Below are positions 38,522-49,286 of a DNA stretch of 64,000 nucleotides, piece after piece. The number at the start of each line of letters is the position of its first letter. Positions within the stretch are counted from its first letter, which is position 1. The position numbers and the translations under genes were made by a program. The notes under the pieces were generated by a model, which was not told the DNA's origin, did no database searches, and was given only the letters and a program-made list of their open reading frames with translations. Origin of the DNA: Imbricaverruca yamaguchii (lineage: Eukaryota; Arthropoda; Thecostraca; Neoverrucidae); the NCBI GenBank assembly GCA_034440575.1, contig JAOTOL010001602.1, forward strand, positions 159,001-223,000. Direction: 5' to 3'.

Positions 38522-38922
38522 ATGCGGATGCGTCGGGGGACGCCGAGGGGGTCGGGAGAGGGGGCGAACGCGGAAGTGTGCGCCTGCCGCCGTCGGCGTG
38601 CGCCACGCCGACGGCCGACGGCGGGGTCTCGTGGCCTGCTGCTGCTGCTGCTGCTGCCGGCGCTGCTGGGAGACTCCGCGGCCGGGGCGAGAGATCAGAG
38701 CGGCGGCTGCGTCCCGTCAGCTGCCGCCTGCAACGGGAGCTTCGTCTGGCGCGGCTGCTTCGGTCCCAGAGCGGGTCCGCCACCGCGGGTCGTCGCGCGT
38801 CTCCAGCCCGTTCCGCAGGTCGCTGCACCTCTCCGACCTGCCCGGCCGCGGGTCCGGTTTGTCGCAGTCGGCCAGGCTACGTCGGAAGGTGATCCAGCTC
38901 TGCGAACAGGCTGACAGGATAG
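38522..38922 (+). CDS. Gene 2 exon 1: signal peptide
   Basis: ATG at 38522 (or 38528) opens a frame with an Arg-rich lead and the signal sequence GLLLLLLLPALLGDSAAGA, then CVPSAAACNGSFVWRGCFGP with three Cys and a sequon (NGS). The donor ATAG|GTGAGT at 38922 is consensus, but only another frame is open there (RKVIQLCEQADRI, phase 1). One extra base near GCGGGTCG (about 38785) would join the two. Alternatively the weaker donor GAAG|GTGATC at 38887 stays in the signal-peptide frame and also ends in phase 1. The start is chosen because it precedes the signal peptide; the lead of 35 residues is long. Confidence 0.5.
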
Positions 38923-39510
38923 GTGAGTGCTAGGAATTGGGTTCCTTTCACAGCTGAGGAACATCGTTTGGTTAGTTTATTTATTTATATATAGTTTTGT
39001 ATTTCACGATACATGCCCTCCACGTACAGTGGCTGTTATGGACAGTGGCTGTTATAGTTGGTTTATTCAGTTAGGTACCTGGCTAATTGTTTGGATTTCG
39101 GGAAGCACACCGCGATGAGTAGCAACTACTATGACCATGTAACGCGAAACGCATCTATTTTGGCATTCACTGCATACTTAAGACTGCATGGGAAGGATTG
39201 CTGCACGATATTCTGTTTACACAAAACACATGATTACACAGATTACACGTGACCAAAATGTCAGGCTGACGTACCAATTCTACTCTCACCAGAGCAGGGG
39301 AGCACGACAAAAATAAATGGGTGCCGTCCAACAATCGTGTTTTTAGAAACGCGCTTTCATTGTGTTTGCAAGCTAATGCGATTCTGGGCCCATTCAACGT
39401 GCAAGGGATGCACAGCCTGCGATGCAGGGCTTCACCTATTGGGTTGTCGGCCATTCCCCATACTCATCGCACTCCACATGCAACTGAAGATGCGACGATG
39501 TTGTCTCCAG

Positions 39511-39585
39511 CAGATTCCGCGGGCCAGCTCAGGCCGCAAACCCCTGCAGGCCTTCTCTCCAGAACCCGCGTCTTCCTCATCAGAG
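39511..39585 (+). CDS. Gene 2 exon 2 (short, tentative)
   Basis: A 75-bp candidate with acceptor TTGTCTCCAG at 39510 (a NAGNAG site, since CAG follows) and a strong donor CAGAG|GTAAGC. Phase 1 in and out matches both neighbours and encodes DSAGQLRPQTPAG then LLSRTRVFLIR. Exon 1 could also splice straight to exon 3 in the same phase, so this may be a cassette exon. No domain is recognised. Confidence 0.45.
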
Positions 39586-40576
39586 GTAAGCAGACGCCAT
39601 TATAATTGCCAGTCAACTGGAACTCAACTGACATCTGGTGTTCGAAACTGACAACAGAGGAACGAGAAGGAGGCAGGGTGCGGGGGGGGGGGGACCGGCT
39701 CCAAACTTTGGGACTGGGAGAAGTCATCTCAACGTCAACCCGCAGTACGTATAATTGCGTGCTTAAAATTTGCGCTCAGGGCAGCTGAAGCTTTGAGTTA
39801 GCAATCGTTGTCCCATATGTCCAATATGTCGAACATGTCTCGGGCGTTTAGATATGCAATCGCCAAGTTGTTGTTCCGCTGGCTTAGCATGATTTATTGG
39901 ATTACTTCAGCAATTGGTTAGCAATGAATCACATGTGATCCCGTCTTGGCTCCGATGCGTTGGATTGATGACGCAGAAGGCACGACGAGCTTAGTCACTT
40001 CGATTGCCATCAGTCATCCTCAAAACTGAAGTCCGAGTCGCATGCCTTAATTATCTGAATAGGCGGCATTCTTTGTGAAGTCGGCCTGAAAAGTTAATGT
40101 CGATGACTCGAGCCGGGACAAATCCAAACTATTGCTGCGGCATTGTTTCGTAGTTGAGGTGGCGCGAACCTAGAACTTCGAAGGAATGTTCGTTGCGATA
40201 TCAGAAATCGCATTGGATAATTATAATAATCCCGAATTACAATCTGTCAGGTTTTGTTAAATTACGCACAGTGGCCCAGTCGGATCCCTCGCTTCAGATT
40301 TCCATACGATATATTCAGCTTTAGCTTTGCTCACACTTCCGCAACCCTGCCCTGGTTCTCAATCCACCCTGGACGCCTCACTTTGCTAGGTCCCTTAGCG
40401 CTCGAATGCTTAGCACTTGCAGTGGGTGGTGGCTACTGACTCTCATCCCATGGGTAGCTCTAATCGCCCCTGATCACGATCACTTCCATCATTGGAACAC
40501 TCGTATTCCGACTGGTAATCCCGGCACCCAGCATTAGAAGAAGATCCTGGGCTCCTTTACGACGCATTCTACCGCT

Positions 40577-40715
40577 AGGTTATATGGAGTCGCCGACCTC
40601 TCACGCCGGTTGGTCGCGAGTAGACTCGGCAAATTCTATCGGATGTGAGATTCGATCCCACAATCTTGCCATCAAGAGTTTGACGCTCTACCAACTGAGC
40701 TACCGTCATTAAGCC
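40577..40715 (-). mobile_element. tRNA-derived SINE, family D
   Basis: On the minus strand: A box TAGCTCAGTTGGTAGAGC, B box GGATCGAATCT, then CGCGACCAACCGGCGTGAGA, a body shared with family B. No clean target duplication was found, so the copy may be truncated. Confidence 0.75.
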
Positions 40716-41025
40716 GGTTGCCGACATGTCACTGAGCATGATCCGATCCGTATGCATGTAATCCACCTGTCCATGGAAACAGAGTCATCATCCTTCTCAT
40801 CCTCCCGTTTGTCTAAGGTAACTCCTAAAGGGTTCAAGACATCACTTCCAGATTGTGCCTGATCACTTCAAGATTGTGCCTGTATTCTGGCAATGGATGA
40901 GCGCAGTTGTTGTAGAATATGCGCACCAGATCTGCTGTGGGGACCGAAATAGGTTACGTTAAAGTCAGGCGATGACCTATTCCCAATGCGCTTTTATATA
41001 TGTATATGCATAATCTCTGTTTCAG

Positions 41026-41134
41026 AGCTATGCGGTGAGCTGGGCGGCCGCTGCCGTCGGAAGTACCCGAGGCCGCCGCCAGGTGTCAGAGTCATTGCAC
41101 CGGCCTCCAAATGGAAGCATGGAGACACAGCAAG
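41026..41134 (+). CDS. Gene 2 exon 3: N-terminal half of sushi/CCP domain
   Basis: A 109-bp exon with acceptor CTCTGTTTCAG at 41025 and donor CAAG|GTAGGC, phase 1 in and phase 2 out. It encodes LCGELGGRCRRKYPRPPPGV and RVIAPASKWKHGDTA, ending in the codon for Arg completed by exon 4. The first domain Cys, the Pro-Pro-Pro-Gly stretch and the 'GDTARYRC' junction (split over the intron) are the usual layout of a CCP module (C1...G..v.Y.C2). An alternative frame is also open but gives no domain. Confidence 0.7.
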
Positions 41135-41394
41135 GTAGGCGCGACTTGATGCTCTGTCTTGATTCGAATGCATGCACAAAGAGGGAGACTGTAGCTTCTG
41201 AAGCATGACAGATGCAGCACACACTGGAAGCTTATATATACACGGAGTACTTGCCGAACACACGTGTCTTTAACTAATGTTAACACGCAAGGATTTTGGT
41301 GCTTCCTACATGCATTGTTTTCTTGCTACGCAATGTTTCCATGTGAAGATGGTCATCGTTCGGCTGGCTGGCAAGACGCTGAAGTGTGTGTCAG

Positions 41395-41515
41395 GGTATG
41401 GCTGTCTGACACTGACACTGTAGCGTAGCTGTAGCTGTCTGACACTGACACTGTAGCTGATGACACTGACAGTGTCAGTGTCAGTGTCAGTGTCAGTGTA
41501 CGGCTGTCGGGTGCA
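41395..41515. repeat. (GTGTCA)n / CTGACA hexamer tract
   Basis: Mixed CTGACACTGACACTGTAGCT and its complement GACAGTGTCAGTGTCAGTG, forming an inverted arrangement that can fold back on itself. Confidence 0.8.
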
Positions 41516-41570
41516 GTGTGTACGTGGCCACTGAACATATAGGAAAACAAACCAGAACCAGAACCGACTT

Positions 41571-41729
41571 GGTTGGTTATTGGTTTCACGACACATCGAC
41601 CGTTGAGTCGTGTAGCGTCGCCAATCTCTCGCGCCGATTGGTCGCGGGCGAAGAGTAGCGACAGGTGAGACTCGAACCCACAACCTCTTGATTGTGAGAC
41701 AAGCAACTTACCCCTAGGCTACTCATCCC
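41571..41729 (-). mobile_element. tRNA-derived SINE, family B
   Basis: Minus-strand copy with head GATGAGTAGCCTAGGGGTAA, body CGCGACCAATCGGCGCGAGA, tail AAACCAATAACCAACC. Perfect 13-bp target duplication CCAGAACCGACTT at 41558-41570 and 41730-41742. Confidence 0.92.
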
Positions 41730-41742
41730 CCAGAACCGACTT

Positions 41743-42230
41743 CTTGCTCACAACTTTGCATGTACCGTAGCTGCCATCGCCTGATAAAGGATGGCGTATG
41801 ATGTAAACCTATTGATGGCAATAACTTTTTTGTTTAGCCCTTGTAAATCAGGCATGGATCAGGCATGTTTGTGAATCAGTCAATCTGTTATTGGCCAACA
41901 GTTATCGTTCTTCGTTACTGCTCCATGCTGGATGGATTCGGTTGGCTTTATTTCAAAACATCACAATTGTCGAATCCAATTTAGCGAACATAGTGGTCAT
42001 CGGTTAGGGCAGGAATCAAGCTTGTGCTCTCTATGTTGCCAGCGTACGTTTGTCTCTTCTTCTCCCCGCTCTGGTAAATGGGCTAGATTGACTGTAGCTA
42101 CCAGTGCCCCCCCCCCTTCTCCCGACACGCAAAACTGCACTTCATCGTACTCTGGTGGCATAGATCGACCGGACGACTCATCCCGTTCCCCTCGGCACGC
42201 AAACCTCCACTTTATTGTCTAGCATTGCAC
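41743..42230. other. Intron 3 of gene 2, no feature seen
   Basis: Unique intronic sequence before the 77-bp array. Confidence 0.5.
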
Positions 42231-42239
42231 AAAGTCTGC

Positions 42240-43980
42240 AACCACCTTGGCTGGTGGTAAGCCTGGTGGTAAAACACCAGCTGGTGTGTTCAGGTGGTAA
42301 CGCATCAGCTGGTGTTGGCTGGCCTGCTGGTTATTCCGTTGGCGGTACAGGTGCCAGCCAGGTCATCTGTCCCGTTACCACATTGGTTGAAGATGACGTA
42401 CCAGTTGTGCCTACCGTTGGCAGGTGCACGTGACAGCCAGTTTCTGTGGTGCCGTTCCCTGGCTGGTGTGCGCGCCACTGTGCCCGTTGGCGGTACAGGT
42501 GTCCGGCGGGTCATCTGCTCCGTTACCACCCTGGCTGGTGATGACGCCCCACCTGTGTCCCGTTGGCAGGTACAGGTGTCCGGCAGGTCATCTGCTCCGT
42601 TACCACCCTAGCTGGTGATGGCGCACGAGCTGGGTATTGTTGGCAGGTACAGGTGTCCGGCAGGTCATCTGCTCCGTTACCACCCTGGCTGGTGATGACG
42701 CGCCACCTGTGTCCCGTTGGCAGGTACAGGTGTCCGGCAGGTCATCTGCTCCGTTACCACCCTAGCTGGTGATGACGCACGACTGGTATTGTTGGCAGGT
42801 ACAGGTGTCCGGCAGGTCATCTGTTCCGTTACCACCCTGGCTGGTGATGACGCACCACCTGTGTCCCGTTGGCAGGTACAGGTGCCCGGCAGGTCATCTG
42901 TTCCGTTACCACCCTGGCTGGTGATGACGCACGAGCTGGGCATTGTTGGCAGGTACAGGTGTCCGGCAGGTCATCTGTTCCGTTACCACCCTGGCTGGTG
43001 ATGACGCGCCACCTGTGTCCCGTTGGCAGGTACAGGTGTCCGGCAGGTCAGCTGTTCAGCTACCACCCTGGCTGGTGATGACGCTCCACCTGTGTGTCCC
43101 GTTGGCAGGTACAGGTGTCCGGCAGGTCATCTGTTCCGTTACCACCCTGGCTGGTGATGACGCGCCACCTGTGTCCCGTTGGCAGGTACAGGTGTCCGGC
43201 AGGTCATCTGTTCCGTTACCACCCTGGCTGGTGATGACGCACCACCTGGGTCCTGTTGGCAGGTACAGGTGCCCGGCAGGTCATCTGCTCCGTTACCACC
43301 CTGGCTGGTGATGACGCCCCACCTGTGTCCCGTTGGCAGGTACAGGTGTCCGGCAGGTCATCTGTTCCGTTACCACCCTGGCTGGTGATGACGCGCCACC
43401 TGTGTCCCGTTGGCAGGTACAGGTGTCCGGCAGGTCAGCTGTTCAGCTACCACCCTGGCTGGTGATGACGCACCACCTGTGTCCCGTTGGCAGGTACAGG
43501 TGTCCGGCAGGTCAGCTGTTCAGCTACCACCCTGGCTGGTGATGACGCACCACCCGTTGGCAGGTACAGGTGCCCGGCGGGTCATCTGCTCCGTTACCAC
43601 CCTGGCTGGTGATGACGCGCCACCTGTGTCCCGTTGGCAGGTACAGGTGTCCGGCAGGTCAGCTGTTCCGTTACCACCCTGGCTGGTGATGACGCACCAC
43701 CTGTGTCCCGTTGGCAGGTACAGGTGTCCGGCAGGTCATCTGTTCCGTTACCACCCTGGCTGGTGATGACGCACGAGCTGGGCATTGTTGGCAGGTACAG
43801 GTGTCCGGCAGGTCATCTGTTCCGTTACCACCCTGGCTGGTGATGACGCACCACCTGTGTCCCGTTGGCAGGTACAGGTGCCCGGCAGGTCATCTGTTCC
43901 GTTACCACCCTGGCTGGTGATGACGCGCCACCTGTGTCCCGTTGGCAGGTACAGGTGTCCGGCAGGTCAGCTGTTCAGCT
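42240..43980 (+). repeat. 77-bp array spanning the sushi exon 4 acceptor
   Basis: About 20 copies of a 77-bp unit (degenerate from 42240, regular from 42480) of the form CCCGTTGGCAG|GTACAGGTG + TCCGGCAGGTCATCTGTTCC + GTTACCACCCTGGCTGGTGATGACGC..., containing the acceptor and the first ~30 bases of exon 4. Variants carry GTCAGCTGTTCAGCT, identical to the true exon. The unit is 3n+2, so open frames of 69 codons restart every 77 bp. Confidence 0.95.
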
Positions 43981-44055
43981 CGGGAGTCGCGGAGGTGAGG
44001 TCCACCTGCGGCAGAGCCGGCTGGACCAGACCAAGCTTCAGCAGCTGTGTGCCAG
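43949..44055 (+). CDS. Gene 2 exon 4: C-terminal half of sushi/CCP domain
   Basis: A 107-bp exon with acceptor CCCGTTGGCAG at 43948 and donor GCCAG|GTGAAG at 44055, phase 2 in and phase 1 out. It encodes YRCPAGQLFSSGVAEVRST then CGRAGWTRPSFSSCVP, giving domain cysteines 2, 3 and 4, with the invariant Trp between C3 and C4. A second acceptor 17 bases downstream (CCGGCAG at 43965) would lose C2 and lead to a stop in exon 5, so the upstream one is chosen. The exon start is the last copy of the 77-bp array. Confidence 0.75.
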
Positions 44056-45296
44056 GTGAAGTGGCGGCCATCGTCTGAGTCAAGGAAGGCTGGAACGTCA
44101 AGCTTTCGGCTGTCAAAGCAGATTGTCGAACTTCCATGGACAGGAGAAGAAAATTGGACATAATCCCTGTCTGACATACCTGTTCAACGCTTCAACTGTT
44201 TGCCATGGTCATGAATTTGCACACACTAACACAAATCGCAGTTTTACGAACATGAAAATTCCCGGCATATAACAAAATGATGGTGTCACTTCTTACACAC
44301 CTTAAGTAGCACACCCAAAATGTGTAATCCTTTCTCATGCATTGATAACCCTTAACACAACGTACAGTCTGACATACCGATGTCTGTCATAAACCATGCA
44401 ACGGCGAGGTTCGCGTATTTCGCAGTGGTTTGTGGTCACGAATGTGCATCGATTACTGCACATCATATTTGCGTTGTCTTTCACCGTGTCCAAAATGTCT
44501 ACGCTAAAATTGACATTTGTCGGCATAAATTGGCATACATTGGCTCCATTTGCTATTCCTTTGTGGCCATTTACTACCCTGGAGGTGTAAAGCATTGACG
44601 GAGACGCGCATCCCACGAGATGCTCGTTAAATATATTATGGACGCTTCTTTTGTTTCTTCAATGTAAAAATTATTCGGGCACATTTTGCATCTCACTTTG
44701 AAGACTATGTTATTTTGTGCATTGGCCACTTAGCCCATTTATACAAGTGTGGCACGTCTTCTTGCCTGCGGGACATGGTGAGATTTGCAATTATGATTTC
44801 ACCAGCATTTATTTTATTGACTTCCCTCTCGATCACACTACCCTCAAGTAGCCTAAACGTGATGAGATTGTAATTTTGTGAACGGCTTTACATAATTTAT
44901 CATGCATGTATTGACCTCCTTTGTTTTTGCCTTAGCCTTATATAGTGACATTGTGGGTTCTACTTTCCTTTGCATTCCTGCGGTTCGCATCTGGCCCCGT
45001 ATTACTACACGCCTTGTAAGCCCCTAGTTGGACCCTTTGTCAAGGATGACCATTTCCCAGGAACACGTTTGCTATTTTTAAGCTACGCTCGCGTGAGATT
45101 GGGCCCGATGAGATTCCAGTCACCCAATTCATCTCAGAGTTGGGCACTGTCAATTTAATTTTAATTGGAAGAGCTGACTGATAATCGGATATGATTGGTG
45201 ATCGCATAGGCATGAAATAGAGCTCCGTTATATAAGAAGCATCCAGCTGAAATGGAAGCAATTTATAGAAGAGTTGTATGAATTTCGAGAGCACTT
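44056..45296. other. Intron 4 of gene 2, left part
   Basis: No exon, RNA gene or element recognised. Confidence 0.5.
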
Positions 45297-45309
45297 CATG
45301 CACCAGCGA

Positions 45310-45497
45310 GGGGCGGGGATGGCCGAGTGGTTAAGGTGTCGGGCTATGGGTACCAAAGGTCCCGGGTTCGACTCTAGCGCCACTCAGGACATTTCCCAAT
45401 CCCGCGGCCCACCGGCGAAACAGGTGGGCGGCGCCATTAGCCGTGAATGTGCATAAAGTGTGTCGTGAACCAACCAATAAACAAACAATAAACAAAC
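45310..45497 (+). mobile_element. tRNA-derived SINE, family A
   Basis: Full-length copy, intact A and B boxes, tail CAATAAACAAACAATAAACA. Perfect 13-bp target duplication CATGCACCAGCGA at 45297-45309 and 45498-45510. Confidence 0.93.
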
Positions 45498-45510
45498 CAT
45501 GCACCAGCGA

Positions 45511-46522
45511 AGATGACATGTCTTGGTGCTGTTGGCTGATTTTAGCGTACAAATTCATCAGTTTACACAAACCATGTGTCCAGATTCCGAAAAAATCGCC
45601 GACGTATCGAATGTAAGTGACGGGCTTGTCCCGCACATGGATAAAATACTGGTTTCGAATGCGTGCATGTAAGCGATACTCGGTGGCGCCACGCATCGAT
45701 TGCCAATTACAACTCCCTTTACCTGTTTGAACACATAATCGCTAAATATCGCCAAATGGATTGTAAAAATGTGCTGGTTTCAAAGTGCACAATGTGCACA
45801 TCATCCATACTAATATGCTCAATGTGTGCATTAAAATGGAGGAGCGGCACGGCATTTGCACTACAAATGCCTGCCGCATAGAATGCTTCCAGCTGAGTAT
45901 GGAGAGGTGGGTTGCGATTTCTTTGTTTTCCGGTCACGTCGACCAGATATGAAATTGTTCTCTGTTGATTTAAGCGCTCCTTCGCCCATGGCTCTCAGGT
46001 CAGGCCAGCGACTATGTCTGCGCTTATGGAAAAAAGCCTCATCTCAAGCATTCAAGAAAAGAAAGGAGCTTAGCATGTCGACATAGTTTCCATTGAACAG
46101 CGTGATGTCGGCAGCGGTGCGATTACGATAATATAATGGTCATGTAAAGTCACGATATCATTGAAGGACCGTAGCAATGCGGAGGTTGATTTATTTAAGA
46201 TGCATGGGGCTGATGAGGCCCGATGTTAAAATCTGCAATCGTCCCAGAATCAACCAATGTATGGAATCCTTCCTTCTGATGCTGAAGATCACAACGGCTA
46301 ATATATGCTAATATAGGCCACCCGCTCTCCTAATAATTTTCATAAAATGTCAGCTTTGTTTCATTGAGATTCACGAATGCATGTGTAACTAGTGATACAG
46401 TCAGGACCTTGTCGGGTGTGAGGAGGTGTGAGGGGTGGGGGTGGAGCTGCCCTCTAAGGACCAATGCCCCATCGAACTTTAAGATCATTCCCTTGCCACT
46501 ATTTTGATGTACCAAGTTGGCA
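45511..46522. other. Intron 4 of gene 2, middle part
   Basis: No supported exon. An open frame of 121 codons on the minus strand mostly reads through the SINE. Confidence 0.5.
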
Positions 46523-46526
46523 TTAA

Positions 46527-47033
46527 CTTGACACGTCTCGGGAGGGGGCGGGTCTTCAACCGCCCCCTCAGGTCTTTCGCGGGTAACGGACGAACGGCGC
46601 GCGGTAGCGCGCCCAAACGGATACCGATATTTTAATGCAAACTTCTTTTCCCACAGTGAAGAGAAATTGATTTAAACTCAAAATTTTGAAAGTTCAAAAA
46701 GAAACTTTTTGGAGAAAAAATGTTATGGCGCTGGTCGATTTCGCTGTCCTTTTCTCCTTCCAAATAAATTGTGTTTTTTTCATATCTCCCAAAATGAAGT
46801 CCCAGAGCCAAAAACATAATGTAAGTCGTGAAAAGTCGTGAAAATCTAGCCCTCCTGGTGACGTCACTTTTGGGGAAGTTGTTTTAGGGGTGGATCCGGA
46901 CCCTACTCGTCGAGCGCTTTCCGACGATACCTCTTTCGTTTTCGTGCGACGCTTCGTTTGGATGCTAGAGGGGGGTTACTATCCGCCCCCTCCCGAGACG
47001 CAGTGTGAGGATCTGACCGGAGAGACGGCGCGG
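46527..47033. mobile_element. TTAA-flanked element, copy 2 (internally deleted)
   Basis: Homologous, in opposite orientation, to 30067-30902. Its right end CCGGAGAGACGGCGCGG|TTAA matches that copy's CCGGAAAGACGGGGAGGG|TTAA. It carries an 18-bp perfect inverted repeat, CGTCTCGGGAGGGGGCGG (46533-46550) and its complement (46982-46999). The left terminus is diverged. No transposase. Confidence 0.5.
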
Positions 47034-47503
47034 TTAAGAGCGCCTCATACTACGGACAAAGGGTATTCGTCGTTTAAAAAATTATGGCTCTGCAATGAGT
47101 TACATTTGTAATGCACTTTGCGAGTTGCTGGATTACCTCTGGAAAAAAGAAATCCAGACATAGGGCACCAGATCCCAGGTTCACTTCCTAATCTTTTGGG
47201 GTGAATGCATTCCTTCAATGTTGGGCTGAGCCCTCTACAACATCGCATTTCACCTTGGAACTCACGGATGAATCCCCTAATTCCCTTCAATTTTAGTTCA
47301 TCTGATCAGCAGATGCATTAAAAACAGTGGCAGCAGCGAGCCCCCAATAACGTCGAAGATGCTCCACCTCTACCAAATCGTAGCGCTCGAGGTCTTATAC
47401 TTGTGTCGCTCACAAGTCATGGACGGTGCTGAGCCACCCGACCAGCCGACTGCACACCTGCCACCTCACTGAGACACACAGAACGAGCTCAAGTCTTTCC
47501 CGC

Positions 47504-47659
47504 GGGGGACGAGTAGCCTAGGGGTAAGTTGCTCGTCTCACAATAGAAAGGTTGTGGGTTCGAGTCTCACCTGTCGCTACTATTCGCCCGCGACCAATCG
47601 GGGTGAGAGATTGGCGACGCTACATGACTGTCGTAAGTGTCGTAAAACCAACAACCAAC
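47504..47659 (+). mobile_element. SINE family B inserted in exon 5 acceptor tract
   Basis: Head GGGGGACGAGTAGCCTAGGG with B box GGTTCGAGTCT, body and CCAACAACCAAC tail. Perfect 14-bp target duplication CAAGTCTTTCCCGC at 47490-47503 and 47660-47673. The right copy of the duplication is the pyrimidine tract of the exon 5 acceptor (next bases AG|GC). Confidence 0.93.
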
Positions 47660-47675
47660 CAAGTCTTTCCCGCAG

Positions 47676-47764
47676 GCTGTTCCGGCGACAAGGAGAAGCG
47701 ATCGGTGGGATGTCCGTGCACCACTAGTTCGGACTGCTCGCAACAGAGGGAACTAGCAGCATCG
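47676..47764 (+). CDS. Gene 2 exon 5: cysteine-rich segment
   Basis: An 89-bp exon with acceptor TCTTTCCCGCAG at 47675 and donor TCG|GTGAGT at 47764, phase 1 in and phase 0 out. Only one frame is open: CSGDKEKRSVGCPCTTSSDC then SQQRELAAS. Four Cys in the pattern C-x10-C-x-C-x5-C follow the sushi domain directly. No family is recognised. Confidence 0.65.
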
Positions 47765-48461
47765 GTGAGTTGCGAAACGTGTCAATCGTGAGACACGCTA
47801 AGACTGTTGTTTCACTAAAGTATCTGTTCCTGGCTGGAAAACACTACAATCCTGACGTTGCGTCCGATAGGGACTGTCTCCATTTCATAAGTAGAGAGTA
47901 TGAGTAAAGTCTGCCATTGAGAACGACCAATCAACGCCATGGCACAACCTTGTCCAGTCGCCCTTCCCTACCCACGTTCCATCCAGCAATCATCCCGCTG
48001 AACTCTCTACTTTTGATTCTTCGGTCGCATATTTTCACAATAATCACAGCCGATCGAAATAATGAATTCCAGTAGTGAACAACCGGCCTCCCGTGAACTA
48101 GAGTGTAGCTTCATGTATTTTCTCTGGTAGGTCTTGCATTCTCAATGTTTGATTTGCAAAAATGTCTTCTGGGTATGACATGGAACCATGCAGAGGCGTA
48201 GAAGTGTCTCAAACAGTGAGGGGTGGGGAGGAGAAATCTCCTTTGAAGTTCCTTTTTACCATGCATTGCCACGGCACGGATGTTAAACTTTCATAAGTGT
48301 GTGTGGGGCGGTGGGCGTGGCCCACCTATGGAACCCTGCACAACTGGCCGTTTGATTCCGATAGATCGCATGGCTGATGCGTGCTCCTCCAAGACAGTGA
48401 GTGTAGTTCGACGTTGCATCAGTTTTCATCTCATATCGCCACAGTCAAGACCACACTAGTC

Positions 48462-48950
48462 CTCAGACCTCTGTCCTCAGACTACAGTCCTCAGACCACA
48501 GTCCTCAGACCACAGTCCTCAGACCACAGTCCTCAGACCTATGTCCTCAGGACCTATGTCCTCAGACCTACAGTCCTCAGACCTATGTCCTCAGACCTAT
48601 GTCCTCAGACCTATGTCCTCAGACCTCAGTCCTCAGACCTATGGCCTCAGACCTCTGTCCTCAGACCACAGTCCTCAGACCTATGTCCTCAGACCTATGT
48701 CCTCAGACCTATGTCCTCAGACCTATGTCCTCAGACCTCAGTCCTCAGACCTATGGCCTCAGACCTCTGTCCTCAGACTATGTCCTCAGACCACAGTCCT
48801 CAGACCTATGTCCTCAGACCTATGTCCTCAGACCTCAGTCATCAGACCTATGTCCTCAGACCTATGTCCTCAGACCTATTTTCTCAGACCTATGTCCTCA
48901 GACCTCAGTCCTCAGACCTATGTCCTCAGACCTTAGTTCTCAGACCGAAC
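48462..48950. repeat. 14-bp array in intron 5
   Basis: About 34 copies of TCCTCAGACCTATG (14 bp) with ACAG, TCAG and CTCTG variants. The period is 3n+2, so three overlapping open frames are shadows of one 14-residue cycle. Confidence 0.95.
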
Positions 48951-49003
48951 TCCGTCGGCGACGCCACACTTGGACGATTTTTTTTTATAGCTAGTATTTC
49001 TAG

Positions 49004-49286
49004 CACTACTTAGGTGCCGTGCTGTCTGGAAACTGCAAGCGGGCGACGCGTGAAGCCGATGGCAACGTGTCCGTGGCCGATATGAGTGATGAGCGAATTC
49101 ACGATACACGTGCGCAATTTTCCAGCGGATGTTCATCAGGAAGGCGATCTGCTACCACGGTTTCTGCTTCGACTGCTCGCGGTTCGCAGTGGCCGACGTC
49201 GGCGAAGCGCCCCGCGGCTGTGCCGACACAGCTGACACAGTGTCAGGTTGGTAGGGCTTATCCGTGGGAAACCGACACAGTGTCAG
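49004..49286 (+). CDS. Gene 2 exon 6: Ser-rich linker
   Basis: Acceptor with a long T tract, TTTTTTTTATAGCTAGTATTTCTAG, at 49003; phase 0 in matches exon 5. It encodes HYLGAVLSGNCKRATREADG, then a Ser/Thr/Arg-rich linker with SSGCSSGRRSATTVSAS and a final VGRAYPWETDTVS. The donor TGTCAG|GTTAGT at 49286 is the second copy in a 40-bp array. The first copy (49246, GTTGGT) leaves phase 0 and would not match exon 7, and a third copy runs into a stop. The phase 1 end is what exon 7 needs. Confidence 0.6.

Larger units (their letters stand above)
38923..41025. other. Introns 1 and 2 of gene 2
   Basis: Hold the small exon 2 and one SINE (family D). A poly-G run lies at 39.68 kb. Otherwise nothing is recognised. 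Confidence 0.5.

Noticed and set aside
42305..43785. CRISPR-like regular repeats
   Set aside because: The 77-bp units are head-to-tail without unique spacers, there are no cas genes, and the context is eukaryotic.
43966..44055. Exon 4 starting at the second AG (CCGGCAG|GTCAGC)
   Set aside because: It gives a helix-like reading SRLDQTKLQQLCA, but drops the second sushi cysteine and meets a stop in exon 5.
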